From positions 442,521-469,895 of the forward strand of contig KV908364.1 in the NCBI GenBank assembly GCA_002005505.1: a stretch of 27,375 nt of DNA, written 5' to 3'. This DNA is from Botryococcus braunii (Eukaryota; Chlorophyta; Trebouxiophyceae). A model generated the notes under the pieces. It was not told the DNA's origin. It ran no database searches and worked only from the letters and a program-made list of their open reading frames with translations. This document shows, in pieces, positions 10,812 to 20,310 of the stretch (positions within the stretch are counted from its first letter, which is position 1; each line of letters opens with the position of its first letter). Position numbers and translations under genes: made by a program.

Positions 10812-12961
10812 CAATGATGCTGCTGCCATAACTTGGCCTGCCTACATCTTGAAGCGAGGTTTGTATTTTAGCCATATAGTCTGCATGAAAGTCCTCACCA
10901 CCGCTTGACATACTAGCGCATACTAGCACAAGCAAGCAAATGCTTCTCTGGCATGTTTGGTATATTTATTCCATAAATTGTAGTGTCCATAAGCATACTA
11001 CCGTAGTTGGACCTTGGCAGTGGCCACTTATTCCTCAAGGTGCATGCCTGCAGCGACAATCTTGGAAGTAGCTTTGCATGAAAGGTGCTCAAACAGATCC
11101 CCATTCAAAGTCAGACTGATATTGAGCTTCTTGCCATATTTTCGACCATTTGATATTCTTGCTCAAAAGGAGGCAGACGGGAAAATGGGGGAGCGGAAGG
11201 AAGTGACCCATACTGGACTCTTATAACCTGTAGGGAGAAGGGAGCGAGAGCGGGCATGATTAGTAATGCAAGAGTACCAGTGACATTGACATCAATTTTC
11301 ATTGAGCCATCTGAACAATTTTGGCACATACCATTAAAGTAGCTTCTTTGTATACCGAGGGGACAATGTGACTTGTATAATGCCCTTGAGGCAAACGATG
11401 CCAGGGATGGAACCTTTATACAGAAGTGGACTGGAAGGGGGCCGGGGCCACTAGGCAAGAAGACATATGCACTGACTCATGACCGCATTCTAGAAGGCAG
11501 GCTTGTTGGCTTTGCTAGGAGTGGAGCAGTGCCAGAGCAGTCCGATCCAAACATTAAGGGGAAAAGTGGATTTCGAAGTGGGAACGCATTCCACTTGCCT
11601 GAAGGAAGGGGCTGCAGTCAGGAAGGGAGGACTGTTGTTTGAGAGACATCGTTCTGGGCATGTCAATACCCAAGGCAAATTGCAACATGTTGCACCTGTG
11701 CTTTAGTTGGTTCTGGCAAAGGTCTACTGAGAATGCTGGCGGAGGAGATTGGCAACTGTAAGCTGGTCAAGCAATCAACGTAGAGGAAGCAAGGCAAAGG
11801 CATCATTAAATAGTGTCTTCCAACAGTCCAACAGTCGCCCGTAGTAAGACCAAAAGGCGCTCAACGACAGAAATACGTATCTAGGAAGCCTTCCTGATGT
11901 GAATAGTGGATGCAAGCCTTCTAGTCAATGCCCTCGTTTCATGTCGCCAATCAAGAGAGGTATCATTGTATCCATACTGTTAACCGTGTGCGTCAATGGG
12001 CCCCCCTGTGTTGGGGTAACGGCGAACGGGGCGGAGCAGCCCCCAACGCGTTGAGTGGCCATCAATGACAGGTGGGGCACCATATTTCAGCACTACTACA
12101 TCGCGTTGAACATCTACAGGAACTCTTTGAAATGGTCATAAGGACCAAGAAGTCTTTGATATCTTTGCGACACACCCCGTTGGATGTGTACACCTGTAAA
12201 CAGACAGAAATCGAACCCTAGGAAGAAAATCTCTCCAGCTTCGACGGGTTTGCTGCAGAGCAGCATCTTAACTGAGCAGAGATCTAGCCGAGCAATGAGC
12301 GTGGGGCCCCAAACACAGGGCGCCAAGATATGAATGCGCTCGTCAGACCCCCCTGTGCGTCACATGCCACAATGATGAAGGTGGCGGGGAAGCCCCCACA
12401 TGCGTCCAACATCAATGATAATTCATGCGCCCCATTTTTGAAAACATAAGAACAACCCAAGTGGGTGACTGAGATACCTTGCGATCCATGAGCAAAGGGG
12501 GGTCTACCACGAGACATCACCGCAGGGCTACGGAACCACCTTTGATAGGAACACATTTGACAGGCAAAGTTTTGGGTATAACACTACGAGCATGCCACGG
12601 ATGCGATGACCCTGTACAAAGCTATCTACTGATGGCTTGAAGGTCAGCGGGATGCAATGAGAGGGCATCAGATCTACCGGGATTGCCAACATCAGGGACT
12701 GCCTTCATGACGGAGGCAGCCAACGTGGGGGATCCATTAGGCACGCTTGTAGAGCAATCACCACAACCCGCCACTTGGAAAGGTAGCCCTCGCCAAGGGC
12801 CCCTCGGGGACGCTAGCGAGTTTCTAAACCGCAAATGCGGTTGCATCCAGGTCCCATTCATCGAGGCCAGGCTCAACCCTGAAGTAAAGCAGGGTGGGGT
12901 ACACATCCAAGTATCGCAAGACTGCAAGTGCAGGAGCCCCAACTGGCGTTCAAGACCCAAA

Positions 12962-13200
12962 GACAGTAAGCTCTTTCAGCCACGTCTGACCAGCAAATGC
13001 ATCAGCCAGCTCGACCCATGTGCAAGAGTAAAAGCAACAGCAACCCATTAAAGACACCAGCATGACGAAGGCGCCATGCATGTTGCAAAAGGAGAGTCCA
13101 CACAGATAGCTGCATACGGCCACGCAGGTGCAAAACTTGGCACCCAAACCAAAAATGGAATAGAGTGAGAAAATTGCGTAGAAAATGGAAGGTATCAAGT
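12962..13200 (-). CDS. Possible exon of an unknown membrane protein (weak)
   Basis: The minus-strand frame contains two strongly hydrophobic, Cys-rich segments (SIFYAIFSLYSIFGLGAKF; FVMLVSLMGCCCFYS) like transmembrane helices. Further left on the same strand a short frame reads LAVLRYLDVYPTLLYFRVEP. No family was recognised and no exon chain could be fixed. It may be chance. Confidence 0.2.
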
Positions 13201-13333
13201 CTGTCGCACCCTACAGAGGGGTGGCTCCCGCCTTGTGATGCAGAAGGTCCCCAGCGCATCCAGTCCCCGTTGTGCAAGTAAGCCATGGCGTGTTTTAAAG
13301 CAATTGACACCCACTACATCTGAAGAAGCGTGA

Positions 13334-13431
13334 CAATCACCACTCGGGAGTCGTTACTTCGCATGGAAAAGATGAAGAGTGTTGCAGAGGCTCCAGGGGT
13401 TTTGAAGAAAGCCATCACTGCACAGGAAGAT
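13334..13431 (+). CDS. Possible exon interrupted downstream by the Copia insertion (weak)
   Basis: The plus frame reads TRESLLRMEKMKSVAEAPG and then LKKAITAQED, a protein-like charged helical sequence. It is followed directly by a good donor (GT|GTAAGG, or a stop one codon later if unspliced). The opposite strand of the same stretch is also open (MAFFKTPGASATLFIF), so the strand is not settled. If the plus reading is right, the Copia element sits in the intron that follows. Confidence 0.25.
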
Positions 13432-13483
13432 GTGTAAGGATGTTTTGTCAGGCGTCGGGTCAGTTTCATTATTGCCGCCGCTG

Positions 13484-13488
13484 TGGCT
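13484..13488. other. Target-site duplication, left copy (TGGCT)
   Basis: Five bases directly before the 5' LTR are repeated directly after the 3' LTR (19832-19836). Five bp is the usual duplication length of LTR-retrotransposon integrases. Confidence 0.95.
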
Positions 13489-13854
13489 TGTTGAGTTCTG
13501 AACATTATTATTGAATGCCTTGTGCTTTAAGTGATCTTCATGTGTGCACTATTAGGATATGGGTCCATTGAGAACATAAGGTACCTTGAGACACGGCAGA
13601 TTCTGGACGTTTTCGAACATAAGGTACAATCCTATCTAGATCACACGTTTGTCGGATGAACTCTTAAGGCTGCCCCACCGGAGTGAATACCAACTGGTTG
13701 TGAAAGATGCTGGGCATCACCAGATGCTAGTCTTGTCCAACAGTTGTGTGTGGCACTCAGCAGACAGTCGTACGGACTGTAGCTGGAGTAACTTCGTCTA
13801 TTGACGACCTGTCTGCTTTGTACAGGGAAAGCCGATTGCCCATAACCTTTCACA
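13489..13854 (+). repeat. 5' LTR of the Copia element
   Basis: Starts TGTTGAG and ends TTTCACA, the usual TG...CA ends. By eye it differs from the 3' LTR at one base only (G at 13517, T at 19494). It contains two copies of CATAAGGTAC (13575 and 13618); the first is part of the palindrome AAGGTACCTT. The 70-codon minus-strand open frame inside each LTR is a shadow. Confidence 0.98.
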
Positions 13855-13868
13855 GGTTATGGGCCCAC
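13855..13868 (+). other. Primer-binding site for the 5' half of initiator tRNA-Met
   Basis: GGTTATGGGCCCAC directly abuts the 5' LTR. It is the reverse complement of the anticodon arm of eukaryotic initiator tRNA-Met (...GTGGGCCCATAACC, anticodon CAT), not of its CCA end. Annealing would put the primer 3' end at about nucleotide 39 of the tRNA, as known for Drosophila copia, whose primer is a 39-nt tRNA fragment. Confidence 0.85.
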
Positions 13869-14244
13869 GCCCTTCCAGCTGAGCCAAGTAAAAGCAGGAG
13901 TGAAGTTCGTCTACGGATGGGTCAGACGTAAGCGTCAACAAAGGAGCTCGAGCATGGCGCAGCGGCGCAAGGGAACTCGAGTGTACCAGGACCATTATCT
14001 TACTCACAGTTTACCTTTCTGGGAAATTCATAATTGAAGTTTTAGCTGTGCTTTATCATTCATAGACGTTGTCTAGAAGCACTGAGTGAGTCGGGCCGGA
14101 CTCCGGCGCAAACTTCTGAGGGGAACATATCTGCTACTACTGTGCAAGACTGGCTGGTAAATTTCCATGACATGGAGGGAATTGTAGGGTATTGCTGCAT
14201 TCCAGAAGTTTATGAGTAAGTTTGGCTGGTGAAGTGACAATAGT

Positions 14245-16482
14245 ATGACAAAAAGGGGCAAAGAAAAGGAAAGTAGCAGTGAAACAGCAATGTCTCAACC
14301 TGGAGAAGTCAGTGGGGGCACTCCAGGGCAGTCTATGACCGGGACACAATCAGCCACTGCAGAACCAAAGGTGGAGATTGACAAGGCAGCCTACATCCCC
14401 AATACCTCTAATCCAAAGATAACTGTCATGCTTGATGATGGAGGGCGCAATTTTGAATTTTGGTATGAAGCTTTGGAGGCGTGCGCAAACACCAAGGGGG
14501 TCAGAGCGGCTTTGGAGAGGCCAATGCCAGGGTCGGTGGAGAACTCAGCCATCAAGCAGTGGCTGATCCAGTCAGTTCCAGTCATCTGGCATTCTCAGAT
14601 CTCATGCCACAAAGCAGCGTTCGACTTCATCACGTGGGTGAAGAACAGTCACACTGGAGGGAGCAACCAAGACATCAACCTTGAGTGGTACAAGGAAATG
14701 GAGCAGGGCATCAAGACAGGGGAGACACTCAAGGTCTACCTCTACAGAATGATGGATCTGGCTACAAGTCTCAGAAACAACGCGTTCATCCTCTTGGACC
14801 ACAATGTTGGGGAGCTGATGGTGAAGGGCCTCCCTCCTGTGCTGAGGCTCGAGTCCCTGGAGGTTATGGCAACCGACAAGCCGCCATTGGAGCTGATTCA
14901 AAGAATCCTGCGCGCCGCAGCCAGCCGTGGGTACAAGGACCCACCTGCAGAGGGAACACCTCAGGCCATGGCAGCTGCAGCAGTGGCTGGTCCCTCTGGG
15001 GGGGTAGCTGGAGCGTCATCAAGCGCTGGAGCTGCACCAGGAGTGGGAGCAGTACCGGGAGTTGGAGCAGCACTACCAGCAAACGAACAGCCTCCCGCTG
15101 GCCCCTCTGCAACTACTTTTGGTGGCAGGGGGCGTGGACCTGGCAGGGCAAGAAGGCCCAGAGAGGAGCTTACATGCCACTTCTGCAAGGCAAAGGGCCA
15201 CTTCATGACTGACTGCGGACCGCTCAGGCAGCTGCAGGCTCTGCATCAAAACATGCAAGCTGCAAGCGTTGGGCCTGCAGCTTACTGGGGCCAGGGAGGC
15301 CCACAGTCGTCTCCTCAAGCCTGGTGGGACCATGGATCTGGCCGGGGTGGCCCGCCTTCATCCGCTTCCAGCCCTGGACCACCTTCAGCATATAACTATC
15401 CAACAAGTCAACACACGTTTCCGGGGTGGCATTTACCACCTCCACCCCCTCCTTCTGGTGAGGCGATGTTTATCTCTCTCAATGTGCTTGCCCCAACTTC
15501 GCATGGAGCTAGCAGCACATCTTGGTTAATAGATAGTGGTGCCTCTGTGCATATAGTCAATGATCTCTCATTGCTCCATAATCCAGTTATGCATGGACAG
15601 CCTCTTCCTCTGCACTTGGCAACCTCAGACGCCAAGGGAGGAATCATTGCATCTGGGTCTGTATGCCTTGTGAATGCAAGGCACGAAGTATTCTGGCTGC
15701 ACAATGTGCAGTGTGTTCCTTCTGCGCATACCAACCTCATTTCAGTCACTGGTGCAATTCAGGATGGAGCATCTTTCCTGACTGACACTGCAGGTGGTTA
15801 CACAGCCATGAAGGGACCTGAAGGGTGGTGTGGAGATATCACCCGCGCACGAGGTCTGTTTTTTTTGGAGTTTGTTAGTCCTGTCAGAGGGCAGCAAGTT
15901 GGCTGCAGACATATTGATCACATGGCTGAGGCGTCTCATCTTAGGAAAGGACACGTGTGTAGCGAGAGATCTCTGTGGCATGCTAGGTTAGGTCATCCTG
16001 GTGCCAGCAGCATGCAGAGGTTCTCCAAGGAAGATCTGGTTACAGGAATCAATATCTCCCTTGCTCCCTGCTCTGAGTGCCCCAAGCACTGTGAATCGTG
16101 TATACAAGGGAAACACTCCAGACCTCCTTTCCCTTTATCTTCCAGGCCTGCACATAACCCACTCGATAGAGTCCATGTGGATACTGTGGGTCCCATATCA
16201 CCTCCTGCCATCACAGGTGAACGATATTGGGTCACTGTAGTGGATGAAAGTTCACACCAAGTTGCCTCCCTGCCTGTGAAGTCAAAGGATTGCATCCCAA
16301 AGGCTGTGATAGACCTGCTCCGTTTTTGGCAGACCCAACGAGGCACGGTTGTGAAGTGTGTGAGGACTGACAGGGGTTCAGAGTTCCTGAACCAGCAATT
16401 CAAAGAGTTTTGTGCTCAGCAGGGCACTAAGATGGAGTCCCTACACGCCTCAGCAGAATGGGGTGGCGGAGAGGATGAATAG
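14245..16482 (+). CDS. Copia Gag, protease and first part of integrase
   Basis: The first open frame of the element, 745 codons. Residues about 55-230 match the Gag region of plant-type Copia elements by layout (WYEALEA; YLYRMMDL; EWYKEMEQG). They are followed by an Ala/Gly/Pro-rich spacer, a CCHC zinc knuckle CHFCKAKGHFMTDC (311-324), a Pro/Gly-rich stretch, the aspartic protease motif WLIDSGAS (active D430), the GAG-pre-integrase motif WHARLGHPG with CESC, and the first two catalytic Asp of the integrase (VHVDTVGP D646; RTDRGSEF D709). The true frame is lost at about 16432; the last 16 residues of this frame are out-of-frame sequence, so the third catalytic residue (Glu) is cut off. The first ATG follows a 390-nt leader; a second ATG lies 15 codons on. 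Confidence 0.92.
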   Translation: MTKRGKEKESSSETAMSQPGEVSGGTPGQSMTGTQSATAEPKVEIDKAAYIPNTSNPKITVMLDDGGRNFEFWYEALEACANTKGVRAALERPMPGSVENSAIKQWLIQSVPVIWHSQISCHKAAFDFITWVKNSHTGGSNQDINLEWYKEMEQGIKTGETLKVYLYRMMDLATSLRNNAFILLDHNVGELMVKGLPPVLRLESLEVMATDKPPLELIQRILRAAASRGYKDPPAEGTPQAMAAAAVAGPSGGVAGASSSAGAAPGVGAVPGVGAALPANEQPPAGPSATTFGGRGRGPGRARRPREELTCHFCKAKGHFMTDCGPLRQLQALHQNMQAASVGPAAYWGQGGPQSSPQAWWDHGSGRGGPPSSASSPGPPSAYNYPTSQHTFPGWHLPPPPPPSGEAMFISLNVLAPTSHGASSTSWLIDSGASVHIVNDLSLLHNPVMHGQPLPLHLATSDAKGGIIASGSVCLVNARHEVFWLHNVQCVPSAHTNLISVTGAIQDGASFLTDTAGGYTAMKGPEGWCGDITRARGLFFLEFVSPVRGQQVGCRHIDHMAEASHLRKGHVCSERSLWHARLGHPGASSMQRFSKEDLVTGINISLAPCSECPKHCESCIQGKHSRPPFPLSSRPAHNPLDRVHVDTVGPISPPAITGERYWVTVVDESSHQVASLPVKSKDCIPKAVIDLLRFWQTQRGTVVKCVRTDRGSEFLNQQFKEFCAQQGTKMESLHASAEWGGGEDE

Positions 16483-17056
16483 GACCCTGAAGGAGCGAAC
16501 AAGGACTCTGTTGGTCCATGCTGCAGCAGACCCTTCCCTTTGGAAGGAGGCGCTTGAGACAGCTACCCTCCTCTACAATGTGGGTCCTACTTCAGGCAGG
16601 TCCCTGACCCCCATGGAATTATTCTTTGGTGTCAAACCTGATGTGTCTGTGCTGCGCACGTTTGGCTGTGTAGCCCATGTGCACATTCCCAGTGGCCAAA
16701 GGTCTGTTTTTGGGCCCAAGACCATCCCTGGGATGTTTACTGGTTATTGTCCCCAGTCTAAAGCGTATCGTGTGTACGTGGGGAATGGAGTGTGGAAGGA
16801 GAGTAGGGACGTCAGCTTTATCGAGCACTTGAGGGGGGCTGAGAGAGTGGGTCTATCAAAGGTCCAGCCTGGGTCTATCTATGATTCTAGGATATCACCC
16901 CCCCTTGGCAGTGAGAATCTGGCAACGCCTCAAGCAATTCCCTCTGCTGCTCCACCCACGTTCTGGGATGAGGAGGATGACCATGGAGTGGAGACGCTTT
17001 CCACTGGGGCTCCTGGGACCTCTGGACTTTGTGCTGGGGATCAGTCTGGACCATAG
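16433..17056 (+). pseudogene. Copia integrase C-terminal part, frame-shifted
   Basis: Continues the integrase in frame 2: SPYTPQQNGVAERMNRTL, with the catalytic Glu at 16469-16471, then the conserved ELFFGVKPDVSVLRTFGCVAHV-type end of the core. It overlaps the tail of the previous frame. Whether the shift is an old mutation, a sequencing indel or (unlikely) programmed cannot be told here. The frame runs into the variable linker before reverse transcriptase and stops at 17054-17056. Confidence 0.85.
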
Positions 17057-17763
17057 CAGCACATGACCAAGGAACCCCCACTAGCCTGGATTCTACTGTT
17101 GGGACCCCAGAACCATCTCAGCACTCGTGGTCGGTGCTTGAGCATATGCAGAATCTGGCCAGGGGCGGTGTAGAAACTCAATCCCAGGTAGAAAAAATGC
17201 AGAAGGTACAAGAGGGGTTGCGAATGCAGGGGAAGTCACAAATTCCCCTTCCTCCAGGGACCACCCTTACAAGGGAGCAGCGTTATTTACAGCGCGTGGC
17301 TAGGAGAGAGCATTCTGACATCCCATTGCATGCCCCTGACCCAGGTCAGGCAATTGTGAGTGAGCCAAACATGGTTGGTCTCCCTGATATGCAGGGGCAG
17401 GTTGAGGCAGTCGAGGCTATGTTCGGTGCAGATGTAAGAGATGAGAGCAGTGGGTTAGACATGCCAGCAGTAGGGGAAGCTGGTGCCCAATCCCAGTCAC
17501 TGGCTAGTCATGCTTATGGTGTGCAGGCTGACATTGTAGGCGTAGCTCAGGCAAGTCTGAGTAGTGTGCCCAAGTGTGAGTCCAGGAGAGAGAGAGAGCT
17601 GCTGCTCCCCTCTGCATTGCGGAAGGTGCGAGAATGTAAGGGTGCTGCACATGAGTCCAGTAGTCAAGGAGAGAGAGAGAGACTTGAGAAGGAATCAGAT
17701 AATCCCGGCAGTACTGCCCAGTCCCAGCATAAGGTACATAATGTACCTTATTCTGGCAACCAG
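17029..17763 (+). pseudogene. Copia integrase-RT linker, third frame segment, with three RERE repeats
   Basis: Frame 1 stays open from 17029 to 17886 and encodes low-complexity linker. Three (GA)n tracts (17586-17596, 17669-17680, 17765-17782) each encode an RERE-like run. Hairpin-forming CATAAGGTAC motifs occur at 17728 and 17826. The same peptide QHKV-x-x-VP appears before the third tract in frame 1 and after it in frame 3. The frame change therefore lies at or near that tract, most simply through a change in GA repeat number. Confidence 0.7.
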
Positions 17764-19445
17764 GGAGAGAGAGAGAGAGAGAAGGGAACAGCACCAGTAA
17801 GGCTGACAGCCCTGCTGCACCACAGCATAAGGTACAGAGTGTACCTTCTGTCAGGTTGGGAAAAGTTCACGTGCCCTCAAACTTGAGGGAAGCCCAGCGC
17901 TCACCTCAGTGGGAGTTTTGGCAGCAGGCAATGCAAGAGGAGATGGAGTCTTTAGACACCCATGAGGTTATGCAGTATGTGGAAAGACCCCAGGGGCAGA
18001 AAGTTATCCCTGTTCATTGGATTTTTTCTACAAAAAACGATGCACATGGGAATGTCACTCGGTTTAAAGCAAGATTGGTTGCCCAGGGTTGCAGACAGAT
18101 TCCTGGTATAGATGTTGGTGAGGTTTTTGCACCTACCAGCAGCTATGGTGCTAGGAGAGCTGTGCTGGCAGTGGCTGCCACACAAAATCTTGAGATCCAC
18201 CAAGTGGATATCAAGACAGCTTTTCTCAATGGGGAGTTGGAGGAAGAGGTCTATGTGACCCAACCACCAGGATTTGAGAATGGCAACACGAGAGTTGTGT
18301 GCAAGCTCAGGAAGGCACTCTACGGTCTTAAGCAAGCCCCACGGGCTTGGCACAAGACCTTGAGCGACAAGTTGAGCGTGATGGGGTATAGTGTGTGCAA
18401 GAGCGACGCTGGGGTATACATCAGGAGGGCCCCTGATGGTAATCTGTCGTTTATTCTTGTTTATGTCGATGATCTTCTCATAGTTTCCAGAGTGGTTGCA
18501 GAGATTGAGTGGGGGAAAGAGTTATTGAAGAAGGACTTCACCATCCATGATTTGGGAGAGGTGAATGATTTCCTGGGGTGTCAGGTCCTACGCAATAGAG
18601 TTCAGGGCACTATTTCCATGAGTTGCACTCCCAAGATTGATGCTCTTGTGGAGAAGTTTGGCGTTGCTGATGATGGACGTGGGGTTGATACCCCCATGTC
18701 CAAGGACTTCGTGGCTAGCAGCAGACCCGAGTCCTCAGATGGTATGTCACATGGGGCTGGTACCCCTCTGCCACCTGGTCATCGATACTGCGAGTTAATT
18801 GGATCGTTACTGTACATAGCCAATACGACCCGGCCTGACATTTCTCAGGCTGTTGGAGTGTTGTCAAGGTATAGAATGACACCCACTACCTCACACTGGA
18901 ATGAGGCCATTCGAGTGCTGAAGTACTTGAGAGATACCAGAGAGTTAGCTCTTACTCTATGTGGAAAGGGCCCTGAGCTAGAAGGCTATGTTGATGCCGA
19001 CTATGCTGGGGACCTGGACCACAGGTATTCCACCACTGGCTATGTTCTATCAGTCTATGGTAGTGCCGTGGTTTGGGGAAGCAAGAAGCAGAGCTCAGTT
19101 GCTACCTCAACTGTGCAAGCTGAGTTTATGGCAGCTGGCCATATTGTGAAGGAAGCCAACTGGCTAAGGGGCTTCTTGGAAGAGATAGGGGCTGCACCTT
19201 GGAGGGTCAAAATTTTCTGTGACAACCAAGGATGCCTTTCTAATTTACGGAACCCCCTGTATTCCAAATTCACAAAGCACGTTGCAGTAAGCTTCCACTA
19301 CGCTAGGGAAGCTATGGCACTTGGGCAGGTAGATATCCTCTATGTGGAATCTGCTCGCAATGTGGCTGACATTATGACCAAGCCACTTGCCAAGCCCGTG
19401 TTTGTTGGTCATCGTGATTCACTAGGTTTGAGAAGATACACTTAG
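17764..19445 (+). pseudogene. Copia reverse transcriptase and RNase H
   Basis: Frame 3, open from 17742. RVT_2-type start (EAQRSPQWEFWQQAMQEEM), RFKARLVAQG, DVGEVFAPTS, VDIKTAFLNG, ALYGLKQAPRAWH, and the catalytic YVDD at 18462-18473. RNase H of the Copia type follows (GYVDADYAGD; STTGYV; SSVATSTVQAEFMAA; FCDNQGCLSN) and the conserved end ARNVADIMTKPL. No stop interrupts these two domains. It ends TAG at 19443-19445, 20 nt before the 3' LTR. Confidence 0.93.
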
Positions 19446-19456
19446 AGCATGCAGGC

Positions 19457-19465
19457 AAGGGGAAG
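19457..19465 (+). other. Polypurine tract of the Copia element
   Basis: AAGGGGAAG directly precedes the TG of the 3' LTR. This is the expected site and composition of the plus-strand primer. Confidence 0.9.
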
Positions 19466-19831
19466 TGTTGAGTTCTGAACATTATTATTGAATTCCTTGT
19501 GCTTTAAGTGATCTTCATGTGTGCACTATTAGGATATGGGTCCATTGAGAACATAAGGTACCTTGAGACACGGCAGATTCTGGACGTTTTCGAACATAAG
19601 GTACAATCCTATCTAGATCACACGTTTGTCGGATGAACTCTTAAGGCTGCCCCACCGGAGTGAATACCAACTGGTTGTGAAAGATGCTGGGCATCACCAG
19701 ATGCTAGTCTTGTCCAACAGTTGTGTGTGGCACTCAGCAGACAGTCGTACGGACTGTAGCTGGAGTAACTTCGTCTATTGACGACCTGTCTGCTTTGTAC
19801 AGGGAAAGCCGATTGCCCATAACCTTTCACA
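19466..19831 (+). repeat. 3' LTR of the Copia element
   Basis: 366 bp, identical to the 5' LTR by eye except at 19494. It is followed by the target duplication TGGCT at 19832-19836. It ends GCCCATAACCTTTCACA, whose first ten bases are a copy of the tRNA segment that is complementary to the primer-binding site. Confidence 0.98.
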
Positions 19832-19973
19832 TGGCTCGCCAGCTGGCTGATCGCCGGGGGTGACTTGTAGCTTGCAAGATTTGGGTTTGGGTGGTTGAAC
19901 GTTGGCCTGGTCTTTTTATTCCACTTCGGTAGAACGAGAAGATTGCAACTGTCCAGCCACTAGATGACTAGAG

Positions 19974-20160
19974 AGGCCGTTTGAACAGCTCCCACCGCAA
20001 GCGGGAGATTCGAGTGAAGCGCTTAACGAGAATAACGAAAGCGAACAACAGCTGGAGAGTTCTGCAAGAGAAACAGCTTTAACAGTTGGCATCAGAGGCA
20101 AACAAATGGCGGAATCGAAGACACACAGGATCCAAGGACATACAAACATGAAGTGCTAGA
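19974..20160 (+). CDS. Possible plus-strand exon (weak)
   Basis: The frame reads FEQLPPQAGDSSEALNENNE, SEQQLESSARETALTVGIRG and ends at TAG after NMKC. It is hydrophilic and Glu/Ser-rich and looks more protein-like than its neighbours. It follows possible AG acceptors (GACTAGAGAG) 3' of the Copia insertion, and an acceptor after AGAGAG would keep phase with the candidate exon at 13334-13431. No family was recognised. Confidence 0.25.
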
Positions 20161-20166
20161 AATACT

Positions 20167-20310
20167 AATGAAGTGTGCATGACCCGGTACGTTCGGAGAA
20201 AATGGTTATGTAAGAACAAGAAGCTCGCCCCATTCCCACCGCACTTGCACCTCCGTTCCACCCAGCATCAGCTAGAGGCCCTGAGGAACCACACAGGTGA
20301 ACCAGACTCC
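20167..20310 (+). repeat. Diverged direct repeat, copy 1
   Basis: It shares GTGTGCATGACCCGG, then CGGAGAA...TTATGTAAG, then CCACCCAGCAT...CTGAGGAAC with copy 2 at 20863-21005, in the same order and spacing. A block near 20521-20575 (TTGGTTGGGATTCCTG...CTAAACCA) likewise matches 21210-21262. Offsets are about 690-696 bp. Confidence 0.55.

Larger units (their letters stand above)
10812..13483. other. Stretch without a recognised gene
   Basis: It starts with the 3' flank of the Tctex1 gene. Open frames up to about 120 codons exist on both strands (for example plus 12683-13051 and minus 12284-12556), but none has a recognised domain. GC-rich patches occur at about 11990-12060 and 12490-12960. 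Hydrophobic minus-strand frames at 12950-13437 and a possible plus-strand exon at about 13334-13431 are listed separately. Confidence 0.5.
13489..19831 (+). mobile_element. Complete Copia (Ty1) LTR retrotransposon, 6343 bp, coding frame broken
   Basis: Bounded by two 366-bp direct LTRs and a 5-bp duplication. Order: LTR, primer-binding site, about 390 nt leader, Gag with CCHC knuckle, protease, integrase, reverse transcriptase, RNase H, polypurine tract, LTR. Integrase before reverse transcriptase is diagnostic of the Copia superfamily. The coding region passes through frames 1, 2, 1 and 3, so this copy cannot make an intact Gag-Pol by ordinary translation. The near identity of the LTRs shows a recent insertion. 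Confidence 0.98.

Noticed and set aside
13641..13853. 70-codon minus-strand open frame, repeated identically at 19618-19830
   Set aside because: It lies wholly within the two LTRs, and its identity only reflects LTR identity. It has no domain and no start context.
13855..13868. tRNA gene fragment next to the LTR
   Set aside because: Only the anticodon-arm complement is present, exactly abutting the LTR. This is a primer-binding site, not a tRNA gene.
14391..16403. Overlapping minus- and alternative plus-frame open frames across the Copia Gag-Pol
   Set aside because: Shadows of the real frame, which carries the zinc knuckle, protease and integrase motifs.
16425..16440. Programmed ribosomal frameshift in Copia integrase
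   Set aside because: The shift cuts between catalytic residues of the integrase, and no clear slippery heptamer is seen. Mutation or sequence error is more likely.
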